A stretch of 62,928 nt of DNA, from positions 1-62,928 of IMG/VR virus record IMGVR_UViG_3300048004_000231; one strand, given 5' to 3'. Made by a program: the position numbers and the translations under genes. This DNA is from a virus. Every line of letters begins with the position of its first letter. The stretch's first letter is position 1. The notes under the pieces are model-generated. The model searched no databases. It was not told the DNA's origin and worked only from the letters and a program-made list of their open reading frames with translations. Positions 40,983 through 50,545 of the stretch are shown piece by piece.

Positions 40983-43900
40983 ATGCCAGAAATGCAAAGG
41001 GTATTTGCTAAAGGTCGCATGAACAAAGACCTAGATGAGCGAATGGTACCAAATGGCGAGTATAGAGATGCGTTAAATTTAGATTTATCCGTATCTGAAG
41101 GCTCAGACGTTGGCGCTTTTGAAAATATCAAAGGTAACAAAGAAATTGTTCATAAAGCTTATAATAGTAGTACACTTTTGTTTACTAACTGGAATAGTGA
41201 TTATATTTCAAATTTAACGGATGCATCGTGCGTAGGTGTTATTAAAGATGAAGAAACCGAAAAAATATATTGGCTTATCGCTTCCAGCGAAGTTAATGCT
41301 ATTGCTCAATATGATCAGTTTTTAGATGTAGTTATTCCTTTGCTTGTTGAAAACAAAACAATATCTAACTTTTTAAATTTTACTGCCGATAATATTATTA
41401 CTGGTATTAATATTTTAAAAGGTATTTTATTTTGGACTGATAATAAAACAGAGCCCAAAAAAATTGTTATAGCCGACTGGCAAAATTCTACAAGTACGTT
41501 CTTAAATCACTCACAAATATACGGTAGAGATTTTATTGAGCAAGATATTACTGTAATTAAAAAGTACCCTTTAACAGCCCCATCGCTATCTTTAAGCATT
41601 AGCGAAAGACAAGGAAATATAAACGCAACAATATCATACCAATTTGCGACTCTTTCTTCTGAAGGGGAATATAATAGCCTAAATAGCGAATCTCCTGAAC
41701 AAACTTTTAATTTTCCAACAAAAATGGATTATAAAGAAGGGGACACGTTAATTTTTAATTTATTAAATGATAATCAAGAATACCAAGACGACGCTGCAGT
41801 TCGAGTTGTAATAACAGAAGTTGTTAACGTTTATAAAATAAAAGCAGAAATACTTTCCATATCTGACGAAGTACCCACTGAGTTTGCCCCTTGGGAGGTG
41901 TCTTTGATTTTAGAAGACCCTATATTTGAATTTAAATTTCCTAGATTTGCTTATAGGTATAAATATAAAGACAATCAATATTCAGCCTTTTCTCCATTTT
42001 CAAAAGTTGCTTTTTTACCAAAAGAAGAATTTGAATATGACAGCAAATTAGGCTACAATACAGCGATGGTTAATTCTGTGCGTATTATTAAAATACAAAA
42101 TTTTGTGCCAAGCGCTGGCGTTTTACCTAAAGATGTTATATCTATAGATATATTATATAAAGAAACAGGTAACAATGCGGTATACAAAGTAGAAACAATA
42201 GAAAAAGATTCAAAAAAATGGTTAGATAATGAGTATCAAATAGAAAGCGAAATTATTAGTTCAATATTAGAAGCTAATCAAATTTTAAGACCTTTTGATA
42301 ATGTTCCTAAAAAAGCTTTATCGCAAGAAATTGTTGCTAATAGACTAATATACGGAAACTATACTCAGGGCTATAATATGTTAACCTCGCAAAATGAAAA
42401 ATTTAATTCTAGTTTTTCTTTTGTAATAAATCAAAACAACACATATTTTCCTTCTCCATCTATTAAATCTCAACGGACATATCAATTAGGCGTTGTTTGT
42501 GTAGATGAATATGGGCGCCAATCGCCAGTTTTTTCGTCTGAATCGGCTACAAAAATTTTAAATAAATCTTTTGCGCCGTTATCCGTTTCTATTAAAAATA
42601 AAATGGTTGGAGCCCCTCCTTTTTGGGCTAAATATTTCAAGTATTTTATAAAAGAAAATTCAAGTGAGTATTACAACCTTGCAATGGATAGATGGTATAA
42701 TGCTGAAGATGGAAATATTTGGATTTCTTTTCCGTCATCAGATAGAGATAAAATTACGCAAGAATCATTTTTAGAATTAAAAAAACAACACGCAAGTTCT
42801 ATTCCTGTAATAGAAAACGCAAAATATAAAGCTGTATCTATTTCCAATACAGTGCCGCTTTTTGTAAAAACTACACAAAAAAATAAAGGTCAAGGCTCCA
42901 TTAGCTGGAATCAAAATATTACTTCTTTAAAAGAAGGCTTTCCTTTAAAAGGCAGATTGTTTTTTTATATTAAAAACGGAGATTACCAAAAACTTTTCGG
43001 AGGTGCTGAAAACAGCAACAATAGACTAACTGTACAATTTTCTTTAACATCTAATTCTTCAGATAAATTTGAAATAGCCAATATTAATTTTTTAGGGGAT
43101 GTTGGGGTCAATGACAGCTTAGTGCAAGTAAATTTAGCATTACCGATGGACGACACTATAGATTGGACCTCCACGGATGGTGATTTTGATTCTAGAATAT
43201 CTGATGAATTGACTGTTATAATACGGGAGGACGTAGTAGAAAATAAACCTGAATTTGAAGGCAGATTTTTCGTAAAAATATATAAAGATTCTACATTAAC
43301 TAATAAAATTATAAGTCAATCAGGCGATCCTAATTACGCAATAATTCAGTCAAAAGAGCTATACAGAGTTAAGGATGCTAGCGAGGGTGCTCCGCATTGG
43401 TGGTATTTTGACGAAACCAACCCGCATGATATAGAAGGAAAAAGCGCAGACAATGAATACCATTATGAAAACGCAGGAGATGTATTTGAAAAACACCGAG
43501 TTGGATGGGGGCTTCAAGAGGGTTTTGACAAACTTGATATTACTTGGCACGGTTTTGGGCCTAAGGCAAGTAATGCGTTTTGCGATGGCAATTGGGATAT
43601 TTGGAAAAATTGGGACGAAAATAACGCAAACGAGCGTCCTCAAAAAAAATTTAGCGATGCTTTAAAAACTATTGGTACTAAATTTCAATTTAAGGGAGAT
43701 CCAACTGGCACGGTTTATGAAATTAAAAAAATGTTCCGAACATATTACACCAACGCTAACAGAAATAAAATATGGTGTAATGGAGCGGGCAAGGAGTGGA
43801 AAAGAAGATCTATAAGATACAGCATAAAATTAGATCAGCCTTTAAAATGGGTGCCTAATATAACATTAAATAATACTAATTCATCAGGGTTTATAGAAAT

Positions 43901-45332
43901 ACTGCGCGACCTTAATATATCACAAGAAGGAGATTTTTCAACGTCAAACCCCGCTATATGGGAAACAGAGCCTAAAGAATCTGTAGATTTAGATTTATAT
44001 TATGCGGCAAGTGATTTATATCCTATAGACGAATGGAATAATTTAAAAACGCTAGATTGGTATAATTGTTGGAGTTTTGGGAATGGCGTTGAATCTAATA
44101 GAATTAGAGATGATTTTGCGCAAACATACCTAGACAATAACCCTATAGTTTCAACCGTACTTGAAGAACCTTACCAAGAAGAGCACAGAAGTACAGGGCT
44201 TATATTTTCACAAATATTTAATAGCCAATCGGGTGTAAATAATCTTAATCAGTTTATACTAGCTGAGGCAATTACTAAAGATTTAAACCCGCGTCATGGC
44301 AGTATTCAAAAGCTACATGCTAGAGATACTGACATGGTGGCATTGTGTGAAGATAAATGCTTTAGTATACCAGCCCAAAAAGATTTACTTTTTAATGCTG
44401 ATGGTTCTGCAAATGTAACATCTAATACAAATGTTTTAGGTACAGCGCGCCCATATGCGGGTAATTTTGGAATAAGTAGAAACCCTGAAAGCTTTGCTGA
44501 TTATGGTAATAAAATGTATTTTACCGATAAAAACAGAGGTGTTGTTATACGTCTTTCTGGAGGTTTAGGAGGAGGCGACGGCATTACGCTTATATCTGCT
44601 AAAGGAATGGCGGATTATTTCGAAGATAATTTACAGCTAAATACTAGGATTATAGGCAGCTATGACACAACATCAGGCTCTTATAATTTATTGCTTAATA
44701 ATACAAATAGCACTTTATCGTATCAAGAAGCCGTTGATGGCTGGGTTGGTAGATTTTCATTTTTAAAGGAACAAGGCGTAAGTATAAATAATAAATACTA
44801 CACTTTTAAAGAAGGTAGAATTTGGGAGCATAAAGCGAGCACATTGTTTAATAATTTTTACGGCATACAATACGATAGTCAATTTACTGTTTTATTAAAT
44901 GACGCTCCTTACAGCGTTAAGAACTTTAAAACATTAAATTACACAGGCTCAGAAGCGCGTAATTATAAATACGAAACCGGTAATGGTATAAAATACTCAT
45001 TAGCAGAGATACAGGCTAAGAATTTAACCCCCTCGTCTCAGGCTGTTAGCCCAGGGTGGTGGGTTGAAAGTATTAATACAGATTTACAACAGGGACAATT
45101 AAAAACATTTTTAGATAAAGAAGGTAAGTATTTTAATTATATTAAAGGCACTTCTACAACATTATCTAATGTTGATTCAAAAGAATTTTCAGTACAAGGA
45201 ATAGGTACAGCTACAGTTACTGGGGCTGACCAGTCAGAGTATAACGTGCATGTGTATGTGAATGACGCATGCTTTGCCGGTAATTACACCGTACACGTTT
45301 ATGTAAACGACACTTGTTTTACAAATAATTAA
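40983..45332 (+). CDS. Large tail tubular / stabilization protein
   Basis: A 1,449-residue protein starting MPEMQRVFAKGRMNKDLDER. The VPNGEYRDALNLDL start is one I recall from tail stabilization proteins of crAss-like and other podoviruses of the Bacteroidota. The body is beta-rich; a glycine-rich SGGLGGGDGITLISAKGM stretch lies near residue 1,200. The last 30 residues hold a tandem repeat of a VHVYVND-CF unit. It probably forms the main tail tube or nozzle. Confidence 0.72.
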   Translation: MPEMQRVFAKGRMNKDLDERMVPNGEYRDALNLDLSVSEGSDVGAFENIKGNKEIVHKAYNSSTLLFTNWNSDYISNLTDASCVGVIKDEETEKIYWLIASSEVNAIAQYDQFLDVVIPLLVENKTISNFLNFTADNIITGINILKGILFWTDNKTEPKKIVIADWQNSTSTFLNHSQIYGRDFIEQDITVIKKYPLTAPSLSLSISERQGNINATISYQFATLSSEGEYNSLNSESPEQTFNFPTKMDYKEGDTLIFNLLNDNQEYQDDAAVRVVITEVVNVYKIKAEILSISDEVPTEFAPWEVSLILEDPIFEFKFPRFAYRYKYKDNQYSAFSPFSKVAFLPKEEFEYDSKLGYNTAMVNSVRIIKIQNFVPSAGVLPKDVISIDILYKETGNNAVYKVETIEKDSKKWLDNEYQIESEIISSILEANQILRPFDNVPKKALSQEIVANRLIYGNYTQGYNMLTSQNEKFNSSFSFVINQNNTYFPSPSIKSQRTYQLGVVCVDEYGRQSPVFSSESATKILNKSFAPLSVSIKNKMVGAPPFWAKYFKYFIKENSSEYYNLAMDRWYNAEDGNIWISFPSSDRDKITQESFLELKKQHASSIPVIENAKYKAVSISNTVPLFVKTTQKNKGQGSISWNQNITSLKEGFPLKGRLFFYIKNGDYQKLFGGAENSNNRLTVQFSLTSNSSDKFEIANINFLGDVGVNDSLVQVNLALPMDDTIDWTSTDGDFDSRISDELTVIIREDVVENKPEFEGRFFVKIYKDSTLTNKIISQSGDPNYAIIQSKELYRVKDASEGAPHWWYFDETNPHDIEGKSADNEYHYENAGDVFEKHRVGWGLQEGFDKLDITWHGFGPKASNAFCDGNWDIWKNWDENNANERPQKKFSDALKTIGTKFQFKGDPTGTVYEIKKMFRTYYTNANRNKIWCNGAGKEWKRRSIRYSIKLDQPLKWVPNITLNNTNSSGFIEILRDLNISQEGDFSTSNPAIWETEPKESVDLDLYYAASDLYPIDEWNNLKTLDWYNCWSFGNGVESNRIRDDFAQTYLDNNPIVSTVLEEPYQEEHRSTGLIFSQIFNSQSGVNNLNQFILAEAITKDLNPRHGSIQKLHARDTDMVALCEDKCFSIPAQKDLLFNADGSANVTSNTNVLGTARPYAGNFGISRNPESFADYGNKMYFTDKNRGVVIRLSGGLGGGDGITLISAKGMADYFEDNLQLNTRIIGSYDTTSGSYNLLLNNTNSTLSYQEAVDGWVGRFSFLKEQGVSINNKYYTFKEGRIWEHKASTLFNNFYGIQYDSQFTVLLNDAPYSVKNFKTLNYTGSEARNYKYETGNGIKYSLAEIQAKNLTPSSQAVSPGWWVESINTDLQQGQLKTFLDKEGKYFNYIKGTSTTLSNVDSKEFSVQGIGTATVTGADQSEYNVHVYVNDACFAGNYTVHVYVNDTCFTNN

Positions 45333-45333
45333 T

Positions 45334-48162
45334 ATGGCACATACTACTAAAATAGGTAATTTTTCGGTTGCATCAGTTGAATTTGGTGTTACGCAGGGAA
45401 CTAACATAGCTGACACACAGTCAACTGCTGTTTTAACATTAATACCAGATGAAGGCTTTACTTTAACTGCGGCGGATTTTAGCTATACTTCAGGACCTGC
45501 AGAAGTTCAAAGTGTTTCTTTTTCACAATCAGGCAATAATGTTTTAGCGACTGTTACTTTTGCGACTGGCGCTTCAATGCCAGCTTCTGATTTAGATATA
45601 CCTATTTGTATTGCCGGTGAGTCAGGATTAGTCCAATATACTTTGTCAGGCGTTGTGGAGACAATAGCAAGTTCTAATGTTACACCAGCGAGTGGCAACA
45701 CAAGTTTTTCTATAACCGGGAATGCAGGCGATGAGGTTCAAGCTTTTTCCCATACAGTAACGGCAGGATCGGGTTATTATTTCCCTACGTCTCCCAGCGG
45801 CAACCTTACTACAGGTAATACTGATAATTATTCTTTTACAACTTCAGAGGCTACTAATGATGAATTACAAATTACAGGAAAAACATTTACAGGTGTTTAT
45901 ACTTTCCCCGCGGCCAATATTGCTAACAATGTTTTTACCGTTGTTGCAGAGGCTGTTGAAATACCTATTATTATACGTGAAATAACAAGCTACACTATTA
46001 ATAAAGCAAATGTTGATGAAGGTGGTGAAACAAGACAAATGGTTATATTTGGCAATGAAGGTGCTGAATTTAGTTTAACTGTATTAAATGAGGACGGGAC
46101 ATCTATTTTAACATCGCCGCTTTCTAATGTAACTATACCGGCTATCGGCTCCTATACATTTAATATAACATTTCCAACTGTTACTGACACAGACGATTAT
46201 GATTTTGTTTTAACAGGGGATTTAGCATCTACTTTTGACACCCCTCAAGGCCAAGAATCTACGTTTACTATAAACCAATATTTAGATATTAATTTAACTT
46301 TCCAGTTAATAACTAATAACTCAGATCTTACGCCTGGAGCAAACTTTACACTTGTATATAAACCAAATAAAGATTTAGAAGCAGGCGATAGTAATTATAG
46401 TTTCCAAGGCGAACTAACAGTTATTTCAACTACGCCAATAATTGAGAATACCCCTCCTTTAGTTAATAGTTTTACAAATTTATTAGCAGCAGCCAATGGC
46501 GGAACAGACACTACTATAGAATCTGTTAGTTCAGCTTTATCAAATTCTGACTTAACATATACTATTTCTTTTGAAGGTATTACAGAGCAAACAGGCACAT
46601 TAAATGTATTAAGCCAGCTTGATTTAGATTTTCTTATTTCAACAAATACAACTCCAGTTGCTAATGAAAATTATTATACGACTGATGAAGATACCGGTAT
46701 ACTTTTAAGTGTTTCAGCTACAGATGCGGATGGCGACTCATTAATCTATAGTATAATGACAGGCCCTTCAAATGGTACGTTTTATGCATATGAGGGTGGC
46801 CCTGAAATTACATCCTATCCGTATGATTTACCTGCACAAACAGCAACAGTATGGTATGAACCGGATTTAAATTATAATGGCGGTGATAGCTTTACACTAC
46901 AGGTTAGCGACGGCACAGCGGATAGTAATATTGCCCCAAATGTTATTACGGTATTGCCTGTAAACGACGACCCAATTATAAGCCACACCCCTTGGACAGA
47001 GGGCACGTATAATACATTTAATGAGCCTGTTAATTCTTATGTGTTTGAAGAAGGAGATGCGTTTTCAGCAACAGCTACTGCCACGGATGTTGAAGATCCC
47101 GCTACGGATTTAACATGGGATATAATAAGTGAATTTGAAGCTACAGGGGAAGGGGAAACCACAACTCCTTCGTGGATTACCGGAACAACTAATGGAGATG
47201 GTTCTTTTACAATAACCGCTGATGGCTTAGGCATACGAGCCGGAAGTGTTACATTTTATATAAAAGTAGAAGACACAGGCGGAGGCTTTGACACTCAAAT
47301 AGTTCAATTAGGCGGAATTGTGCCAACTGTTAATTCGTACTTTAAGTTTTTGTTTGACAGCTCTGGCTCTATGGACGAAACGCTAGGATATTTAAAAAGA
47401 GATTTTTTAGGTGTTGGAGGAACCTATACCGTCAATAATGCCTCTAGTTATAACGTAACAGCTTATAGCAACCCATATACTAATCCTGAATGTTTAAGAT
47501 ATTATTTACAAGATTTTTATGCTACAGGTCTAACTGAAGCGCAGGGAAACACAGATACAACTACTAATGGCGCGGACGAATTTGATTCAAAAGTTGAGGT
47601 TGCTGAATCGGGCATAGAGCGACCCCATCAAAATTTAGCTAATGGTCAAAATGGGGTATTTGGGTTTAGTACAGATGAAAATGGAGAGTTCCCAGGCGCA
47701 GAATCAGTTGTTATAGGCGTTTTTATGGATGAAGCAAGCCAGATTGGAATTGGGGATGGAAGCGGTGACCAATACCCCGCTGATGGCGTTGCAGATGCAA
47801 ATGGAATAAGCCACGTTACTAATTTAAAAGCAACTATAAACTCATTAAAAAATAATAAAGGAACAGGATTTTATAGGGGTTTATTTTATCCAGTTAAAGT
47901 TAACAGCCAAACTACCGCTGAATCTGCTTTAGAGCAATATTATAAAGCTTCTGTTAACAATACAGACCAATTTGATTCAACTTCAACTAATCCACCTTAT
48001 GCAGGCGTAGAAAATTTAAATGAGCACGGTTATTTAACTTCCGCATTTAATGTAGAATTATTAGATGATGGTAACACTACCCCTGGGTATTACACTAAAA
48101 GAGTAGTAGATGACTTAATAACATTAGGGTATGTAATTCCTCAATATGCTGGAACAAATTAA
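45334..48162 (+). CDS. Virion adhesin with cadherin-like repeats and a vWA-type MIDAS motif
   Basis: A 942-residue protein built of Ig/cadherin-like beta domains. A clear example near residue 460 contains LSVSATDADGDSLIYSI and LNYNGGDSFTLQVSDG, as in bacterial surface adhesins. At about residue 675 it switches to a von Willebrand A-like segment with the metal-binding D675-x-S677-x-S679 motif (FLFDSSGSMDE). It probably decorates the tail and binds host surface glycans or proteins. Such a vWA segment in a phage structural protein is uncommon. Confidence 0.75.
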   Translation: MAHTTKIGNFSVASVEFGVTQGTNIADTQSTAVLTLIPDEGFTLTAADFSYTSGPAEVQSVSFSQSGNNVLATVTFATGASMPASDLDIPICIAGESGLVQYTLSGVVETIASSNVTPASGNTSFSITGNAGDEVQAFSHTVTAGSGYYFPTSPSGNLTTGNTDNYSFTTSEATNDELQITGKTFTGVYTFPAANIANNVFTVVAEAVEIPIIIREITSYTINKANVDEGGETRQMVIFGNEGAEFSLTVLNEDGTSILTSPLSNVTIPAIGSYTFNITFPTVTDTDDYDFVLTGDLASTFDTPQGQESTFTINQYLDINLTFQLITNNSDLTPGANFTLVYKPNKDLEAGDSNYSFQGELTVISTTPIIENTPPLVNSFTNLLAAANGGTDTTIESVSSALSNSDLTYTISFEGITEQTGTLNVLSQLDLDFLISTNTTPVANENYYTTDEDTGILLSVSATDADGDSLIYSIMTGPSNGTFYAYEGGPEITSYPYDLPAQTATVWYEPDLNYNGGDSFTLQVSDGTADSNIAPNVITVLPVNDDPIISHTPWTEGTYNTFNEPVNSYVFEEGDAFSATATATDVEDPATDLTWDIISEFEATGEGETTTPSWITGTTNGDGSFTITADGLGIRAGSVTFYIKVEDTGGGFDTQIVQLGGIVPTVNSYFKFLFDSSGSMDETLGYLKRDFLGVGGTYTVNNASSYNVTAYSNPYTNPECLRYYLQDFYATGLTEAQGNTDTTTNGADEFDSKVEVAESGIERPHQNLANGQNGVFGFSTDENGEFPGAESVVIGVFMDEASQIGIGDGSGDQYPADGVADANGISHVTNLKATINSLKNNKGTGFYRGLFYPVKVNSQTTAESALEQYYKASVNNTDQFDSTSTNPPYAGVENLNEHGYLTSAFNVELLDDGNTTPGYYTKRVVDDLITLGYVIPQYAGTN

Positions 48163-48168
48163 GAAAAA

Positions 48169-48495
48169 ATGGATAGTATAACATTAACTTTCCCGAAGCC
48201 CCTAAACGTTTCTGTACAAATAGGCGATACAGCTTATTATACAAACGATTTAAATGGAGAAACAATTGTACAAATAGGTGAGGTTACTTCGGTAAGCACG
48301 TATAGCATAAATTGTAATATTGCGGCATCAACCCCTAGGCCGACCAATACAAGCTTTATATTGTTTAGCAAAACAAACGCAGCTAATATAAGCGGCCTTA
48401 CAGGATACTTCGCGGAAGCAGTATTTAAAAATAATTCAACAGAAAAAATAGAGCTATTTTCTATAGGTAGCGAAATATTTGAAAGTAGCAAGTAA
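48169..48495 (+). CDS. Hypothetical small virion-region protein
   Basis: A 108-residue beta-rich, Ser/Thr/Asn-rich protein. It lies between the adhesin and internal virion proteins and may cap or link a tail part. No family recognised. Confidence 0.62.
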   Translation: MDSITLTFPKPLNVSVQIGDTAYYTNDLNGETIVQIGEVTSVSTYSINCNIAASTPRPTNTSFILFSKTNAANISGLTGYFAEAVFKNNSTEKIELFSIGSEIFESSK

Positions 48496-48512
48496 AACGT
48501 AATAAAATTAAT

Positions 48513-49226
48513 ATGGATTGGATAATTGAACTTTTAATCGGATCACTAGATTCAGGCATGCAATATGCATTTTTACCTGTTGCAGCAATTGGACAAGGTG
48601 TTAAAGCTCTGACCGGTATTGCGGGTGGTATTATTGGTAGTGGAAAAAGAAAAAGAGAGGAAGCGGCCGCACAAAGAGAATTTGATAGAGCTAAGGCGGC
48701 TTTAATGGATAGAGATATATCTGATCCTACAAAAAATCTTGAAAATCAATATGAAGATCTTACTGTTTCTACAAAAGCAGACGAAATGCGTGTAGCGGGG
48801 CAACAACAGGCTTTAGCTAATACGCTAGGTGCTATGAAAGGAGCGGCTGGGGGAAGCGGTATTGCAGCGTTGGCACAAAGTATAGCGGGCCAACAATCAC
48901 AAAATATATCTGCCGGGCTTGCAGATCTTCAAGGTAGAGAAGCTGCGCTCGCGGGCACAAAAGCAAGTGCCGCAGACGCTTTTCAACAAACAAAAATGCG
49001 CGGTGACTTAATGCAGAGAGAAATGCAGCAAGAGCTTGCAACTGACCAATTTCAAATGGCAGGGCAAAGATTAGGTGCTGCAAAAGCAGCAAGAGCATCG
49101 GCAACCCAATCACTTATGGGAGGCATTGGTACATTAGCAGGAGCTGGATTAGCTGGAGCATTAGGCGAAGGCGAAGGATCATTTATGGATAAAGCAGGTG
49201 ATTTTTTAAAATCCCAACCACAATAA
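48513..49226 (+). CDS. Internal virion (ejection) protein, small
   Basis: A 237-residue protein with a hydrophobic N-terminal region (FLPVAAIGQGVKALTGIAGG) and a long Ala/Gln-rich helical remainder ending in a Gly/Ala hydrophobic patch. This composition and the place before two larger proteins match T7 gp14-type proteins, which form a pore across the host envelope for DNA entry. Confidence 0.68.
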   Translation: MDWIIELLIGSLDSGMQYAFLPVAAIGQGVKALTGIAGGIIGSGKRKREEAAAQREFDRAKAALMDRDISDPTKNLENQYEDLTVSTKADEMRVAGQQQALANTLGAMKGAAGGSGIAALAQSIAGQQSQNISAGLADLQGREAALAGTKASAADAFQQTKMRGDLMQREMQQELATDQFQMAGQRLGAAKAARASATQSLMGGIGTLAGAGLAGALGEGEGSFMDKAGDFLKSQPQ

Positions 49227-49229
49227 ATT

Positions 49230-50543
49230 ATGGACAAAAGAACATTAGACTTAGCGGCTTACGCGGCATCAGGAATGAGCCCAGAAGAATATAGAGCCAC
49301 AGGAGGCTTTAGGAACGTTATAGGAGACTTTGGCGCTGATTTAAGTACTAAGCTTACTAATTACGCAAAAGCCAGTAAAATACTTCAAGAAAAGCAAAAT
49401 CAAAAGATAAGTAATTATATGAAAGGCTTAAACGCTGAGGTAGATATTACATCACTTGACTCAAGCCAACAACAAGCTGCCACTGATTTTTTAATAGCAC
49501 AAAAAAGAACCTACGCGGATGCCGCGATGGAAATAACAAATTATGATGCTACAGATGATCGCTATTTAGAATTGATTAGTATAATGAATGGCGTAAATAA
49601 TAAAGTTAAAAACTTTGCCGGGCAGGTAGATTCTTTAAATAATATGAAAATGCAATTCGTTCAAGATGTGGACTCAGGGCTAATATCTGACGGCAACGAC
49701 GTGGGGCAATTTGCAATTACAACAAACGCTTTAACTAATAATTCTAATTTTTTAGTTGACGAAAGTGGTAATATAGCTTTTTCAGATGAATTAGGGGAAA
49801 TTGATTTATTTAAGGATTTGCCTTCATACTTTAAAAAAGATTTTGACACAGCCAATAAATTAACTAAGTTAATGGACACTGTTTATTCAGCAGGGCAAAC
49901 TATAGATGGTAATAAAGAAAACATGCTTCGTATGCAGCTAAAGAATATGATTAGCCAAGGTGGCAGAGCAACATTGCTTTCCCTTGCTAACGACGATTTC
50001 TTTGTTGAAGGTGGTATGGGGTTACAAGACCCAAGGCTTTATGAAGAGGAAAATGAAGCTGAGCTAAAAGAAACTGTTATAAATGGCTATTTACAAGCTT
50101 TAAAAGACACAGCGGCTGAAGGCGCTAGAAAAGCTTCTAAAAATAATAAAGCTCAAAGAGTAACTACCCAGCAACGCCAGCTACAGCAAATGGAGAATTT
50201 ATTAGTTAATAGCGAAGAATCAATTGTTAACGGGATTAATACATTACTTCCTCAAATACAATCAGGCGAAGTTAACTTTAACAACTTATACGATTTAGGA
50301 ACTAATTTAGGGCTAGATGTTAATAAAGTAACTAATGATGATGACGACATAATAGGGTATAGATTTGAGCATCCTATGATTAAACAAAAAGTTGAAATAT
50401 CCGTAAACGGTATAAAAGATCCTTTTTTAATACAAAAAGCATTATATAGAGCTCTTGGCTCTGATTATTTAGGTTACAATATAACTAGGCCTGAACCAGA
50501 AAATACAGAAGAAACAGAATCTGATCTACCAATAATAGAATAA
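49230..50543 (+). CDS. Internal virion protein, middle
   Basis: A 437-residue, mainly helical, acidic protein (MDKRTLDLAAYAASGMSPEE start, long KNMISQGGRATLLSL helices). It follows the small ejection protein and precedes the 2,140-residue protein, as gp15 does in T7-like phages. Role by position. Confidence 0.65.
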   Translation: MDKRTLDLAAYAASGMSPEEYRATGGFRNVIGDFGADLSTKLTNYAKASKILQEKQNQKISNYMKGLNAEVDITSLDSSQQQAATDFLIAQKRTYADAAMEITNYDATDDRYLELISIMNGVNNKVKNFAGQVDSLNNMKMQFVQDVDSGLISDGNDVGQFAITTNALTNNSNFLVDESGNIAFSDELGEIDLFKDLPSYFKKDFDTANKLTKLMDTVYSAGQTIDGNKENMLRMQLKNMISQGGRATLLSLANDDFFVEGGMGLQDPRLYEEENEAELKETVINGYLQALKDTAAEGARKASKNNKAQRVTTQQRQLQQMENLLVNSEESIVNGINTLLPQIQSGEVNFNNLYDLGTNLGLDVNKVTNDDDDIIGYRFEHPMIKQKVEISVNGIKDPFLIQKALYRALGSDYLGYNITRPEPENTEETESDLPIIE

Positions 50544-50545
50544 TT

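Noticed and set aside
45234-45332. Separate small gene or regulatory repeat
   Set aside because: The duplication is a tandem VHVYVND peptide repeat at the C-terminus of the 1,449-residue tail protein.
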